The notes under the pieces: model-generated
Databases searched by the model: none
Told to the model about the DNA's origin: nothing
Seen by the model: the letters and a program-made list of their open reading frames with translations, nothing else
Program-made: the position numbers and the translations under genes
Shown: piece by piece, positions 8,156-16,128 of the stretch
Position numbering within the stretch: the stretch's first letter is position 1
Layout: the number at the start of each line of letters is the position of its first letter
Assembly (NCBI GenBank): GCA_964577715.1
Contig: CAZOAA010000018.1
Coordinates: forward strand, 1-33,560
From: SUP05 sp964577715
Lineage (GTDB): Bacteria > Pseudomonadota > Gammaproteobacteria > PS1 > Pseudothioglobaceae
Direction: 5' to 3'
DNA: 33,560 nucleotides

Positions 8156-9172
8156 TTAGTCTAATTGCGCGATAATTTTGCTAACAGGTGTTGGGAGCCC
8201 TAGGTTGAGTTGTTCGGTTGAATAAAACGACTCTTGTGTCTCGGGGCAAAAAATAACAATAGGGCTAATATTCAGATGATAATGCGTGAAGCTGTGTTTT
8301 ATCATTGGCAAGGTATGCTCAATAACCGCCATAGATTGAAATTTTTTAATTGTCTTGGAGATAGATAGATCGTTATTTTTACATTCTACAAAGCTCCATA
8401 ACCCTCCCCAAATGCCGTCTTTGGGGCGTTTTTGTAAATAAATATGCTTATTTTTATTGCGAAAAATAAGCATAGCGACAGATTTAGTAGGCTTGTCTTT
8501 TTTGGGCTTTGCGACGGGATATATGTTTTGTGTATTGTGTTGTTTGGCTTGACAATTGCCCCTAACAGGGCATAAGTTGCATTTAGGCCTATTGCGCGTA
8601 CAGACAGTCGCACCTAGGTCCATAATAGCCTGAGTGTAATCATCGTTACGTGTTTTTGGCGTATGAAGCCTTGCTAATTTCCACAGTTGTTTGATGGTTG
8701 AGCTTTGTCCATAATGCCCATCGATCTCATGATAACGAGATAAGACGCGTTTAACATTGCCATCAAGAATAGCATGATTTTGGTTGTAACTAATAGAAAG
8801 AATTGCACCAGCAGTAGACTCGCCAATGCCAGGCAGTGCCATTACTTGTTTTAATGTTGTTGGAAAAACACCTTGATAATTTTGAAGGATTATCTTGGCG
8901 GTTTTGTGTAAGTTTCTAGCTCTGGCATAATAACCCAAGCCAGAGAATTGTGCCAACACAACATCTTCATCAGCATTGGCAAGAGATTCAAGATTAGGAA
9001 AGTGTTGTATAAAGTTATTAAAGTAGTTAATAACTGTTGTAACTTGGGTTTGTTGTAACATTATTTCGCTAACCCAAACATGGTAAGCATTAGCTGGTTT
9101 TATTTGCCAAGGTAGGTCTTTTCGTCCATGAGCATCAAACCAAGTTAGCAGTTTGAGCGAGAATTCTTTCAA
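8156..9172 (-). CDS. mutY: A/G-specific adenine DNA glycosylase
   Basis: A 338-residue glycosylase that removes adenine opposite 8-oxoguanine. It has the HhH-GPD core with catalytic Glu36 (VSEIMLQQTQV), the hairpin LPGIGEST (113-120) and Asp137 in LDGNVKRVLSRY. The [4Fe-4S] loop is Cys191-X6-Cys198-X2-Cys201-X5-Cys207. A NUDIX-like C-terminal domain follows, with a GGLWSF motif. The start must be the TTG at 9172: an in-frame stop lies a few codons upstream and no ATG occurs before the catalytic helix. The predicted N-terminus aligns well with known MutY (a LLTWFDAHGRKDLPW stretch). It follows the 66-residue membrane protein by 15 bases, without a clear ribosome site. Confidence 0.95.
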   Translation of the reverse strand: MKEFSLKLLTWFDAHGRKDLPWQIKPANAYHVWVSEIMLQQTQVTTVINYFNNFIQHFPNLESLANADEDVVLAQFSGLGYYARARNLHKTAKIILQNYQGVFPTTLKQVMALPGIGESTAGAILSISYNQNHAILDGNVKRVLSRYHEIDGHYGQSSTIKQLWKLARLHTPKTRNDDYTQAIMDLGATVCTRNRPKCNLCPVRGNCQAKQHNTQNIYPVAKPKKDKPTKSVAMLIFRNKNKHIYLQKRPKDGIWGGLWSFVECKNNDLSISKTIKKFQSMAVIEHTLPMIKHSFTHYHLNISPIVIFCPETQESFYSTEQLNLGLPTPVSKIIAQLD

Positions 9173-9187
9173 TTTTATTGTTTATGT

Positions 9188-9388
9188 TTAACTCAGCATT
9201 GCCCATCTGAGCGCAAAATAGAGTATAAAAATCAATACTAATCCAAAAAGATAGGTTGCAATGCCTTTTTTGGCGGCGTTTACATCACAGCTTTCTTTAC
9301 AATCTTCTTGTGTATTGACAAGCATAAAAAATGTCCAAGTTGTTGCCAGCACCAACAAGGTGTAATTGATAATTGTTAATATCTCCAT
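9188..9388 (-). CDS. small two-helix membrane protein, unknown function
   Basis: A 66-residue protein with a strong GGGAG ribosome site 7 bases before its ATG at 9388, which argues that it is real. Two hydrophobic helices (about 5-24 and 44-63) flank a short polar loop containing DCKESCD (a Cys-X3-Cys pair) and a few lysines. I do not recognise the family. It is the first gene of the unit leading into mutY and ribF. Co-transcription with a DNA-repair glycosylase may be no more than shared expression. The Cys pair could bind a metal or form a disulfide, depending on topology. Confidence 0.75.
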   Translation of the reverse strand: MEILTIINYTLLVLATTWTFFMLVNTQEDCKESCDVNAAKKGIATYLFGLVLIFILYFALRWAMLS

Positions 9389-9488
9389 GATTTCTCCCTC
9401 TTTTTAACAATTTAGGAAGGCATGATAAACCAAAAATATAAAATTTTGGCAATGTTTTTTTGATTTAAATTATAAAACTAGCGGATTT

Positions 9489-10544
9489 TTATTTAAGATT
9501 TAGTGGATCGTTAGGATCAATGCCGTCCATAAATGGTTTGTCAATATCTTCATGGGTTACTTGATAGACACAACCGATCCAATTGTTAATAATGGCACTG
9601 GTGGCATCATGCCAAGTGTTGCCAAGTGTTTGCGTGATTAGCGTTTCAGGAAAATCAGTAATATCAAATTCACCGCCAAGTAGTTTGGTTTTAAATTCGT
9701 TTAAGATGGCTTTATTTTGTTCACTTAGATAGTGTTGTGGAAACACGGGGTAGTCAGTCCTTTGCTTATTTAAAAATAAAATTATCTCTCGTTTATATTC
9801 TTTAAGTAAGCTAACGGTGTCGTATTCAGGGTGTCCTTGGAAGAATACAATTCTTAATAAGTCTTCACTAACGCACAAATGTGCGCCAACACTACTTTTT
9901 ACTAAAATCTTAATACCAGTGGTATTAAATTGCTCTGTTGAGATTTCGTTGTACCTTGAATGTGGCACATCAAAACAAGTGTTAACACCGCTCATGAGCG
10001 GGTGCGTGCGATCAAGAACATGATGTTTAAAAACCCCCCAGCATTTATGCCCTAAAGCTTTGCGTTTTTGTTTGTATCGAAATTCTAATACGGCATGAGT
10101 TGCTAAACACGAACACAAGGTTGAGGTAGTGTTGTCATACGCCCATTCAATAACCTCTTTTAACTCTGAGTAAAAGGGTGCTTTTTGTAAATCAGGGTCT
10201 TCTACATGTGCTCCGGTAATAATCAGAGCATCAAGACCTTGTTTTTTTATACTCTCAAAACTTTGGTAGTATTGATCAATATAGGCTTGTGATTTTTCAT
10301 TACGAGCAATTGAAGGCAAAGTGAAAGGATGTAAGTAGAATTGAGCGATTTGATTAGAATGCCCAATTAGGCGAAAAAATTGTCTTTCTGTGGCTTCAAG
10401 TGCAGCATCTGGCATCAGGTTAAGTAGTCCAATGTGCAGCTCTCGAATGCTTTGGTGGCTCGCCCTATCTTTAGATAATATAGTTTCGCCCTCTTTTTTA
10501 AGGCGCTCAAATGAAGGAAGATTAGAGTGTGCAATAAGGGGCAT
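9489..10544 (-). CDS. metA: homoserine O-acyltransferase, MetA family
   Basis: A 351-residue enzyme of the MetA (class I glutamine-amidotransferase-like) family that acylates homoserine as the first committed step of methionine synthesis. Landmarks are LLNLMPDAALEATERQFFRL (40-59), the nucleophile Cys146 in LCSCLATHAVL, PHSRY (194-198) and the catalytic pair His238/Glu240 in FFQGHPEYD. It is about 40 residues longer than E. coli MetA, with extra C-terminal sequence around 275-300. The position reported to separate succinyl-CoA from acetyl-CoA users (Gly in E. coli GAPLG) appears to be Glu115 here (GAHVE). The acyl donor is therefore uncertain and could be acetyl-CoA. The start overlaps the upstream gene's stop in TGATG. 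Confidence 0.9.
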   Translation of the reverse strand: MPLIAHSNLPSFERLKKEGETILSKDRASHQSIRELHIGLLNLMPDAALEATERQFFRLIGHSNQIAQFYLHPFTLPSIARNEKSQAYIDQYYQSFESIKKQGLDALIITGAHVEDPDLQKAPFYSELKEVIEWAYDNTTSTLCSCLATHAVLEFRYKQKRKALGHKCWGVFKHHVLDRTHPLMSGVNTCFDVPHSRYNEISTEQFNTTGIKILVKSSVGAHLCVSEDLLRIVFFQGHPEYDTVSLLKEYKREIILFLNKQRTDYPVFPQHYLSEQNKAILNEFKTKLLGGEFDITDFPETLITQTLGNTWHDATSAIINNWIGCVYQVTHEDIDKPFMDGIDPNDPLNLK

Positions 10545-11383
10545 CAGTCTAGCGCTCCATAGATTAACCCAAATACATCATCAGCTGTTCTACATTGGTA
10601 GAGCGCTTCACTGTCAATGGTATAGCCGTATTTATTGGCAATCGCATCGTATTTTGGTGTGCGATGTGCAAGTAAACGCGGAAAAATCCAGCGCACAAAA
10701 GCATCGGGATCAATTTGTGCCACATAAGTCAGCTGGTTTTCTTTTAGATAGGCATCTAATTCTGTTTGTAGAAATTCGGCTTGATAATACAGCGGTTTTG
10801 GATGTGTTTGAGCGCGCTTAATCAGAGCGTCCTGATTGGCTTTTCCTGCCTTTATATATAAAATAACACTATGTTTTGCTAAAGACTGATAAACTTTGTC
10901 ATCATCAAGTTCGCACAAGCTTCCGCCTGCATCATTAATGAAATTGTTGACACCCTGTTGATTGGCTTTTTTGATAAAAATAGGCATATCCAGCATAGTG
11001 TTGATTTCGGCCTGTTTAAATAAAGCTTGTCGGCGAATGAACTCATCAATAGGCAACCCCCCTTGTTCAGGATTACCGACTTTTCCTAAAAAAGAAGACA
11101 CAGAAGAAAGGTTGTCAAAGGTGATATGGTTTTGAATACTGATAGATTCGTTATTAAGTAGTTCTGCTAACCAAGAGTTTTCCTGCCCTACTTTTTCTTT
11201 TATGTTGTCCAATATAGCGTCATTTAAGTATTTAGCGCCAATGCGATAATCGCCCGAGTAATGAAACCAATTGTCTTGTTTGTTGAGTAGTTTTGCAAGA
11301 TGTGTTTTGCCAACGCCAGACATACCTAGTAAGGTTAAAGACTTGTTTTTTGATTGTTTGAATTCTTCAGCAGATAGTTTCAT
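10544..11383 (-). CDS. P-loop NTPase of unknown function
   Basis: A 279-residue soluble protein with a Walker A motif GMSGVGKT (20-27) followed by a helix, as in small kinases and AAA-like folds. Other striking segments are FHYSGDYRIGAKYL (about 40-53), FLGKVGNPEQGGLPIDEFIRRQ (about 98-119), FINDAGGSLCELDDD (about 147-161) and a strand ILYIKAGK. I recall similar proteins labelled only 'ATPase' in other proteobacteria, with no known substrate. Translational coupling is tight: its ATG overlaps the aminotransferase stop in ATGA, and its stop overlaps the metA start in TGATG. A role connected with amino-acid metabolism is plausible but unproven. A nucleotide-dependent kinase acting on a small molecule is one possibility. 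Confidence 0.85.
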   Translation of the reverse strand: MKLSAEEFKQSKNKSLTLLGMSGVGKTHLAKLLNKQDNWFHYSGDYRIGAKYLNDAILDNIKEKVGQENSWLAELLNNESISIQNHITFDNLSSVSSFLGKVGNPEQGGLPIDEFIRRQALFKQAEINTMLDMPIFIKKANQQGVNNFINDAGGSLCELDDDKVYQSLAKHSVILYIKAGKANQDALIKRAQTHPKPLYYQAEFLQTELDAYLKENQLTYVAQIDPDAFVRWIFPRLLAHRTPKYDAIANKYGYTIDSEALYQCRTADDVFGLIYGALD

Positions 11384-12567
11384 AACAATCCGTCTTGTTT
11401 AAACATTTCTCGAATGCCTCGCACCGCTTGACGCGTTCTGTGTTCGTTTTCAATTAAACCAAAGCGAACATACTCGTCTCCATAGTTGCCAAACCCAATC
11501 CCAGGGGATACGCCAACCCTTGCCGCTTTTAATAGTTTTTTGGTAAATTCGAGTGAACCTAGTGCTTGATAAAATTCGGGGATTTTAGCCCAAACAAACA
11601 TGGTTGCTTTTGGTGGAGTAACTAGCCATCCAATAGAATTGAGCCCACTACACAAGACATCTCTGCGTTCTTGATACATGTTAGAAATGTCTCTAACACA
11701 GGTTTGATCACCCTCTAATGCTTCAATAGCAGCGACTTGAATAGGGGTAAACATGCCATAGTCAAGGTAGGATTTAATCTTAGCTAGAGCGCCTACTAAA
11801 GTAGGATTGCCCACCATAAATCCAACGCGCCAACCAGGCATGTTATAACTCTTTGACAATGAGAAAAATTCAACCGCAATATCTTTAGCACCTTCAACCT
11901 GAAGTATGCTTGGTGCAACATAACCGTCAAATACAATATCCGCATAGGCCAAATCTTGCACAACCCAAATTTCATGCTCTTTGGCAATCTCAATAACGCG
12001 TTCAAAAAATTCTAAATCAACACATTCAGTGGTTGGATTAGACGGATAGTTAAGCACCAGCATTTTCGGTTTTGGCCATGTATTTTTGATTGATCTTTCC
12101 AGTTCTGCAAGAAAATCATCATCAGGCCCACAAGGCACGTGTTGAATATCAGCGCCAGCAATAACAAATCCATAAGGGTGAATTGGATAAGCAGGATTTG
12201 GAACCAAAACAGTGTCACCTGCACCAACAACTGCCTGTGCTAAGTTGGCTAAGCCTTCTTTAGAGCCAATAGTAACAATGGCCTCAGTTTCTGGATCTAA
12301 ATTAACATCAAATCTGGTTTTGTACCAGTTTGCAATGGCACGCCTTAAGCGTGGTATGCCTTTCGATGTTGAATAGCGGTGTGTGTCTTTTCGACGTGCT
12401 GCCTCTACCAGTTTTTCAACAATATGATTAGGTGTTGGCTGGTCAGGGTTGCCCATGCCAAAGTCAATAATATCTTCGCCACGTGCGCGTGCCTTTGCTT
12501 TTAATTCGTTAGTAACAGCAAAAACATAAGCAGGTAGCCTCTTTATGCGAGGAAAATCTTCGTTCAT
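11380..12567 (-). CDS. alaC: class I PLP-dependent aminotransferase, probable alanine transaminase
   Basis: A 395-residue fold-type I aminotransferase close to AlaC/YfdZ (glutamate-pyruvate transaminase). Diagnostic residues are GMGNPDQPTP (37-46), Asn177 in NYPSNPTT, Asp205 and Tyr208 in VVQDLAYADI, and the Schiff-base lysine Lys239 in SLSKSYNMPGWRVGF. The substrate-binding Arg lies in YVRFGLIENEHR. It could instead act on aspartate or another acceptor; the AlaC assignment rests on overall likeness. In many proteobacteria alaC sits before hom and thrC (homoserine/threonine). Here it is followed by a P-loop protein and metA, so the homoserine-linked context is retained. Confidence 0.88.
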   Translation of the reverse strand: MNEDFPRIKRLPAYVFAVTNELKAKARARGEDIIDFGMGNPDQPTPNHIVEKLVEAARRKDTHRYSTSKGIPRLRRAIANWYKTRFDVNLDPETEAIVTIGSKEGLANLAQAVVGAGDTVLVPNPAYPIHPYGFVIAGADIQHVPCGPDDDFLAELERSIKNTWPKPKMLVLNYPSNPTTECVDLEFFERVIEIAKEHEIWVVQDLAYADIVFDGYVAPSILQVEGAKDIAVEFFSLSKSYNMPGWRVGFMVGNPTLVGALAKIKSYLDYGMFTPIQVAAIEALEGDQTCVRDISNMYQERRDVLCSGLNSIGWLVTPPKATMFVWAKIPEFYQALGSLEFTKKLLKAARVGVSPGIGFGNYGDEYVRFGLIENEHRTRQAVRGIREMFKQDGLL

Positions 12568-12589
12568 TTAAGATATCTTTATAAAAAAA

Positions 12590-12916
12590 TTATTTAATGG
12601 CCAATAGCTCCACTTCAAAAATAAGCGTTGCATCGGGCGGAATAAGCCCCCCTGCACCGATTGGACCATAGGCTAGATCAGAAGGAATGGTAAGTTTGCG
12701 CTTGCCTCCTATCTGCATACCTTCAACGCCTTGATCCCATCCAGGAATGACTTGACCCACACCAAGCGTAAAATCAAAAGGGTCATTTCTGTCAACACTG
12801 GAGTCAAATTTTTTTCCATTTGTTAGCCACCCTGTGTAGTGTACAGAGATTGCATCACCAGAGTTTGCACTTGCGCCATCGCCAATGGTAATTTCTTCAA
12901 TAACTAGTTCTGCCAT
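12590..12916 (-). CDS. FKBP-type peptidyl-prolyl cis-trans isomerase
   Basis: A 108-residue single-domain FKBP without a signal peptide, hence a cytosolic folding helper. Active-site signatures are VHYTGWLTNGKKFDSS, FTLGVGQVIPGWDQG, IPSDLAYG and PPDATLIFEVELL. Size and sequence match the minimal bacterial FKBPs. It lies between the DUF2797 gene (9-base gap) and the aminotransferase (22-base gap) in the purC-to-metA unit, with no obvious functional tie to its neighbours. Confidence 0.95.
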   Translation of the reverse strand: MAELVIEEITIGDGASANSGDAISVHYTGWLTNGKKFDSSVDRNDPFDFTLGVGQVIPGWDQGVEGMQIGGKRKLTIPSDLAYGPIGAGGLIPPDATLIFEVELLAIK

Positions 12917-12925
12917 GTTTTTATC

Positions 12926-13726
12926 CTAATAAGTTAGTGTTATATTGTAAGCGCTAAATTTTCTAATGTTGAGCACCCCGCAATCCAAAATTAAATACTG
13001 CCCTTTAATCCCTTTTAAGACACCTGAAATAATTGGTGTTTTGTCAAAATTTAGAGAGCTAATTTTGCTTGGGTATTCTACCACAGGGTAACTGATTTCT
13101 AAAGTCTCGTTATTTAGCGTTGCACCACCCAATTCGCTAGTTAGATTTTTTATCTGTGGTAGCAATTCATCGCGAAATTTTTGAAGATCAATTAAGTCCA
13201 CTTCATTTTTAAGCATTTTTCGCCAATTGGTTTTGTCGTTGACAAACGCCTTTAAGGCAACTTCAATTTGCCCAGATTTAAGACGAGTATCCACCTCAAG
13301 TATTGGCAAGGCACTTATGGCACCTTGGTCAACCCATCGGCTAGGCGTATTGGATTTACGCGTAATGCCCACTTTAATGCCTGAAGTATTTGCCAGATAA
13401 ATAACATGTGGCACAAAACAATTGTCGCTTCCCCAATCTGGTTCGCGACAAGTGCCAAGATGATGATGGCAAGTTTCTGGCCTCATAATGCATAAATCGC
13501 ATCGTGCTAGTCGTTGTGAACAAGGGTAACAATACCCTTGTGAATAGCTTTTGTTGGTACTTATACCACAATTTGAGCAGTTAATTTGAGTGTTGAATTC
13601 AAGGCTAATATTCTCCCCAACTAAGTCGTTCATGTTAAGTAGCTTATTGCCAATTGGCAGTTGATATTGTGCCGTACCCATGGCAATATGGGTGTGCATT
13701 TTTCCAATGCTGCCGCTTAAGAGCAT
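12926..13726 (-). CDS. DUF2797 protein, cysteine-rich with GIY-YIG-like core
   Basis: A 266-residue protein I recognise as DUF2797. The N-terminal third is rich in Cys/His (CSNCG, CYPCSQ, CDLCIMRPETCHHHLGTC, then DNC), which predicts one or more zinc sites. The centre has HVIYLANTSGIKVGITR followed by RWVDQGA, a pattern like the GIY-YIG nuclease superfamily with tyrosine, glycine and arginine in the expected order. No target is known. Nuclease activity is inference, and a degenerate, non-cutting domain is possible. It overlaps the purC stop by 10 bases, implying translational coupling to purine synthesis. Confidence 0.85.
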   Translation of the reverse strand: MLLSGSIGKMHTHIAMGTAQYQLPIGNKLLNMNDLVGENISLEFNTQINCSNCGISTNKSYSQGYCYPCSQRLARCDLCIMRPETCHHHLGTCREPDWGSDNCFVPHVIYLANTSGIKVGITRKSNTPSRWVDQGAISALPILEVDTRLKSGQIEVALKAFVNDKTNWRKMLKNEVDLIDLQKFRDELLPQIKNLTSELGGATLNNETLEISYPVVEYPSKISSLNFDKTPIISGVLKGIKGQYLILDCGVLNIRKFSAYNITLTY

Positions 13727-14592
13727 AGTAGTGTTTGTACTTTTAGATACTGTTTTGCTGTTTTTTCACTAATGTGTTTGGGGAGTTTTGGTGCAGGTGG
13801 TGTTTTGTCCCAGTCCAATGTTTCTAGGTAGTCACGTACAATTTGCTTATCAAAGCTTTTTGGGCTAGTGCCTATTTGATAATCTGCTTTTGACCAAAAA
13901 CGCGAAGAATCAGGCGTTAATACTTCGTCCATTAAGGTTAGTTGATTGTTTTCATCTAGACCAAATTCAAACTTTGTATCGGCAATAATAATGCCTCGTT
14001 CTAGCGCATAATCAGCCGCAAATTGATAAATTTTAAGGCTGGCATCTTTAACCTGCCTAGCCATCTTTTCTCCTAGAATATTAACCGTTGTTTCAAAATC
14101 AACATTCATGTCATGCTCGCCTATTTCAGCCTTGGTTGAGGGCGTGTATAAAACTTCTGGTAATTTTTCTCCAAGCGCCAAGCCTTTGGGTAATGTAATG
14201 CCACAAACCATACCGGTTTGTTGATAGTCTTTCCAGCCAGAGCCAATTAAATAGCCGCGCACGATAGCTTCAACTGAAAGCGGCCTGAGCTTTTTAACAA
14301 TAATCGCACGACCTTTAACCTGGCTGATTTCTTCCGGACTTAAAACACTGCTCAGAGGTTCGTGTGTTAGGTGGTTAGGAATAATATGTTGGGTTTTGTC
14401 AAACCAGAAATTGGCAACATTGGTAAGCACCACCCCTTTTTGACTAATAGGCTCGTCAAATACAACATCAAAAGCACTTAGACGATCAGTTGTAACAATC
14501 AACATGCGCTTATCGTCTATGTTGTAGATGTCACGCACTTTTCCTTTTTGTATTAGTTCTAGACTAAGAGAGGTTTCAAATAATGTTTCCAC
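13717..14592 (-). CDS. purC: phosphoribosylaminoimidazole-succinocarboxamide synthase
   Basis: A 291-residue SAICAR synthetase that joins CAIR and aspartate with ATP in purine synthesis. Typical stretches are QKGKVRDIYNID (16-27), TTDRLSAFDVVFDEPI, LRPLSVEAIVRGYLIGSGW, KAEIGEHDMNVDF, IIADTKFEFG and TLMDEVLTPDSSRFW. The length and the GSGW-type segment match the longer PurC type found in many proteobacteria and in yeast, rather than the ~237-residue E. coli type. It is the first gene of the six-gene minus-strand unit. The 82-base gap to the divergent gene at 14675 must hold its promoter, but I see no convincing -35/-10 pair there. Confidence 0.96.
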   Translation of the reverse strand: METLFETSLSLELIQKGKVRDIYNIDDKRMLIVTTDRLSAFDVVFDEPISQKGVVLTNVANFWFDKTQHIIPNHLTHEPLSSVLSPEEISQVKGRAIIVKKLRPLSVEAIVRGYLIGSGWKDYQQTGMVCGITLPKGLALGEKLPEVLYTPSTKAEIGEHDMNVDFETTVNILGEKMARQVKDASLKIYQFAADYALERGIIIADTKFEFGLDENNQLTLMDEVLTPDSSRFWSKADYQIGTSPKSFDKQIVRDYLETLDWDKTPPAPKLPKHISEKTAKQYLKVQTLLCS

Positions 14593-14674
14593 GCTATGTT
14601 TTTGTTTTTATGTTGTATATATTTTAATCGATTGTGTAGTGGTAAAATGAATAGCAATTAATAAAGATAAACTT

Positions 14675-15283
14675 ATGGTAAATCGCCTCGCAATCATTGC
14701 TTTGTTTATTTCTCAGTTTGCACATGCTTCTGCATTATCAGACGGTGCTATGCGCCTGATTCAAGTTGGCAATGAAATCTCATCTCCAGATGTTGTTTTA
14801 AGGGGTCAATCATTATTGCTAAAAGGCGCTTTTGATTTAGATGATGTGGATGCTGTTTATGAGTTATCTAAACAGATCCGCACAGGTAATGATTTGATGG
14901 GCCATCCTCCTTTAGAACGTGAGGCAAACCAAACACTTATTAAGCTAGTTAAGCAAAGTTATGATCCTGCTCTTTATGATTACGGCCTGTATTTATTGGA
15001 TGGTGAAGGTGGCTTTATAAAAAATGAATTTTTAGCACTTAATTTGTTTGAAGAGTCTTTTAAGGTTCATGCAAATGCAAATTCTGCTTTTATTGCTGCA
15101 GTGATCAGAAATGAATCTTTAGTGCCCGGCACTAAAAACCCACAACGTATAGATGAGCTATTGACTTTTGCAATTTTGAATAAAGTTAAGGGCGCACAAA
15201 AGTATCAAGACGAGCATGTAAAAAGCGGCTACTGGAGAAGCACAACTCCAGGCAGTTGGTCAAAATGGTTGGCCGATCAATAA
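14675..15283 (+). CDS. small exported protein with Sel1-like helical repeat
   Basis: A 202-residue protein with an N-terminal signal peptide (hydrophobic to about residue 16, cleavage likely after AHASA). A mostly helical body follows. Residues from about 95 to 125 contain DPALYDYGLYLLDGEGG followed by LALNLFEESF, matching the Sel1/TPR-like pattern of small-residue-rich helix pairs. Such repeats bind other proteins in the periplasm. I cannot name a function. It is a single-gene unit, divergent from purC, and its last seven bases overlap the convergent M23 peptidase gene. Confidence 0.75.
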   Translation: MVNRLAIIALFISQFAHASALSDGAMRLIQVGNEISSPDVVLRGQSLLLKGAFDLDDVDAVYELSKQIRTGNDLMGHPPLEREANQTLIKLVKQSYDPALYDYGLYLLDGEGGFIKNEFLALNLFEESFKVHANANSAFIAAVIRNESLVPGTKNPQRIDELLTFAILNKVKGAQKYQDEHVKSGYWRSTTPGSWSKWLADQ

Positions 15284-16128
15284 AGACGTAAACTACTAAG
15301 TATTCTTTTTGCTCTGTTTTTAAAGTTTTTTAAATCCGCATTCGCAACAGTTTTTTGTTTGGGCAGTTTATAAGTTAGCGGGTTTTTCCTTACACCTTTG
15401 TAACGAATCTCATAGTGTAGATGTGGCCCTGTTGAGCGTCCTGTTGAGCCGACATAACCAATAATTTGTCCTTTCTTAACTTTTTTTGATGTTCTGATTC
15501 CTTTGGCAAATCTAGATAGGTGTGCATAAACTGTGGTATAGTTTTTGCCATGTTGAATAAAAAGAACATTGCCTAAGGCGCGCAGCCTTTTTTTACGTTT
15601 TATTACACCGTCTGCTGTTGAATAAACAGGTGTGCCTGTTTTTGCAGCAAAATCTACAGCACGGTGAGGTAGCCAAGTTTTTAAAATTGGATGAAAGCGC
15701 CTTTTTTGAAATTTTGAACTAACTCTATCGTACTTTAAAGGCGCTGATAAAAAAGATTTTTGTAAAGATTTTCCATGTCGATCGTAATAGTCGGTACGAC
15801 CCCGCTTATCAGTATAGGAAAAAACAGCAATTTGTTTTTTCTTACTTAAATAAATTAGCGCCTCAGGTTTATTTGCTTTGCGAGTAACAATAATAAATTT
15901 ATCGCCTTTTTTTAAATCTCGATTAAAGTCAATCTCCCAAGAAAAAGCCCGAACAATGGCTTTGACAATCTTAGGGTTAATTCCCTTTTTTTGTGCATCA
16001 TAATTTAGCGAGCGACTAATGGTAACTGTATTGGTTTCTAATGGGTTGTTAGTATGTGCTAAAGTAGTTGTGGTTGTGCCAAATAAAAACAACAATACAA
16101 ACAGCCCAACTAGGCGCATATTATGCAT
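15277..16128 (-). CDS. M23-family metallopeptidase, exported
   Basis: A 283-residue lysostaphin-type peptidase or related LytM protein of the periplasm. A signal peptide ends near residue 24 (TTTLA). The catalytic domain has the zinc motif HRAVDFAAKTGTP (His-X3-Asp), then GNVLFIQHGKNYTTVYAHL and GRSTGPHLHYEIR (HxH); all three metal ligands and the extra His appear intact, so it is probably an active peptidoglycan endopeptidase. The N-terminal domain resembles the OapA-like or regulatory part of MepM-type enzymes. The start could be ATG 16128, overlapping dxr by eight bases, or ATG 16119 three codons later. It occupies the place after dxr where rseP often sits. Confidence 0.92.
   Translation of the reverse strand: MHNMRLVGLFVLLFLFGTTTTTLAHTNNPLETNTVTISRSLNYDAQKKGINPKIVKAIVRAFSWEIDFNRDLKKGDKFIIVTRKANKPEALIYLSKKKQIAVFSYTDKRGRTDYYDRHGKSLQKSFLSAPLKYDRVSSKFQKRRFHPILKTWLPHRAVDFAAKTGTPVYSTADGVIKRKKRLRALGNVLFIQHGKNYTTVYAHLSRFAKGIRTSKKVKKGQIIGYVGSTGRSTGPHLHYEIRYKGVRKNPLTYKLPKQKTVANADLKNFKNRAKRILSSLRLY

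Noticed and set aside
9430..9449. Short inverted repeat CCAAAA/TTTTGG between metA and the 66-residue gene
   Set aside because: Only six A/T-rich pairs; on the minus strand no T-run follows, so it is not a convincing metA terminator.
10390..10821. Open frame of 143 codons on the plus strand across the metA/P-loop junction
   Set aside because: It is the antisense of two clear genes, starts inside metA and resembles no known protein.
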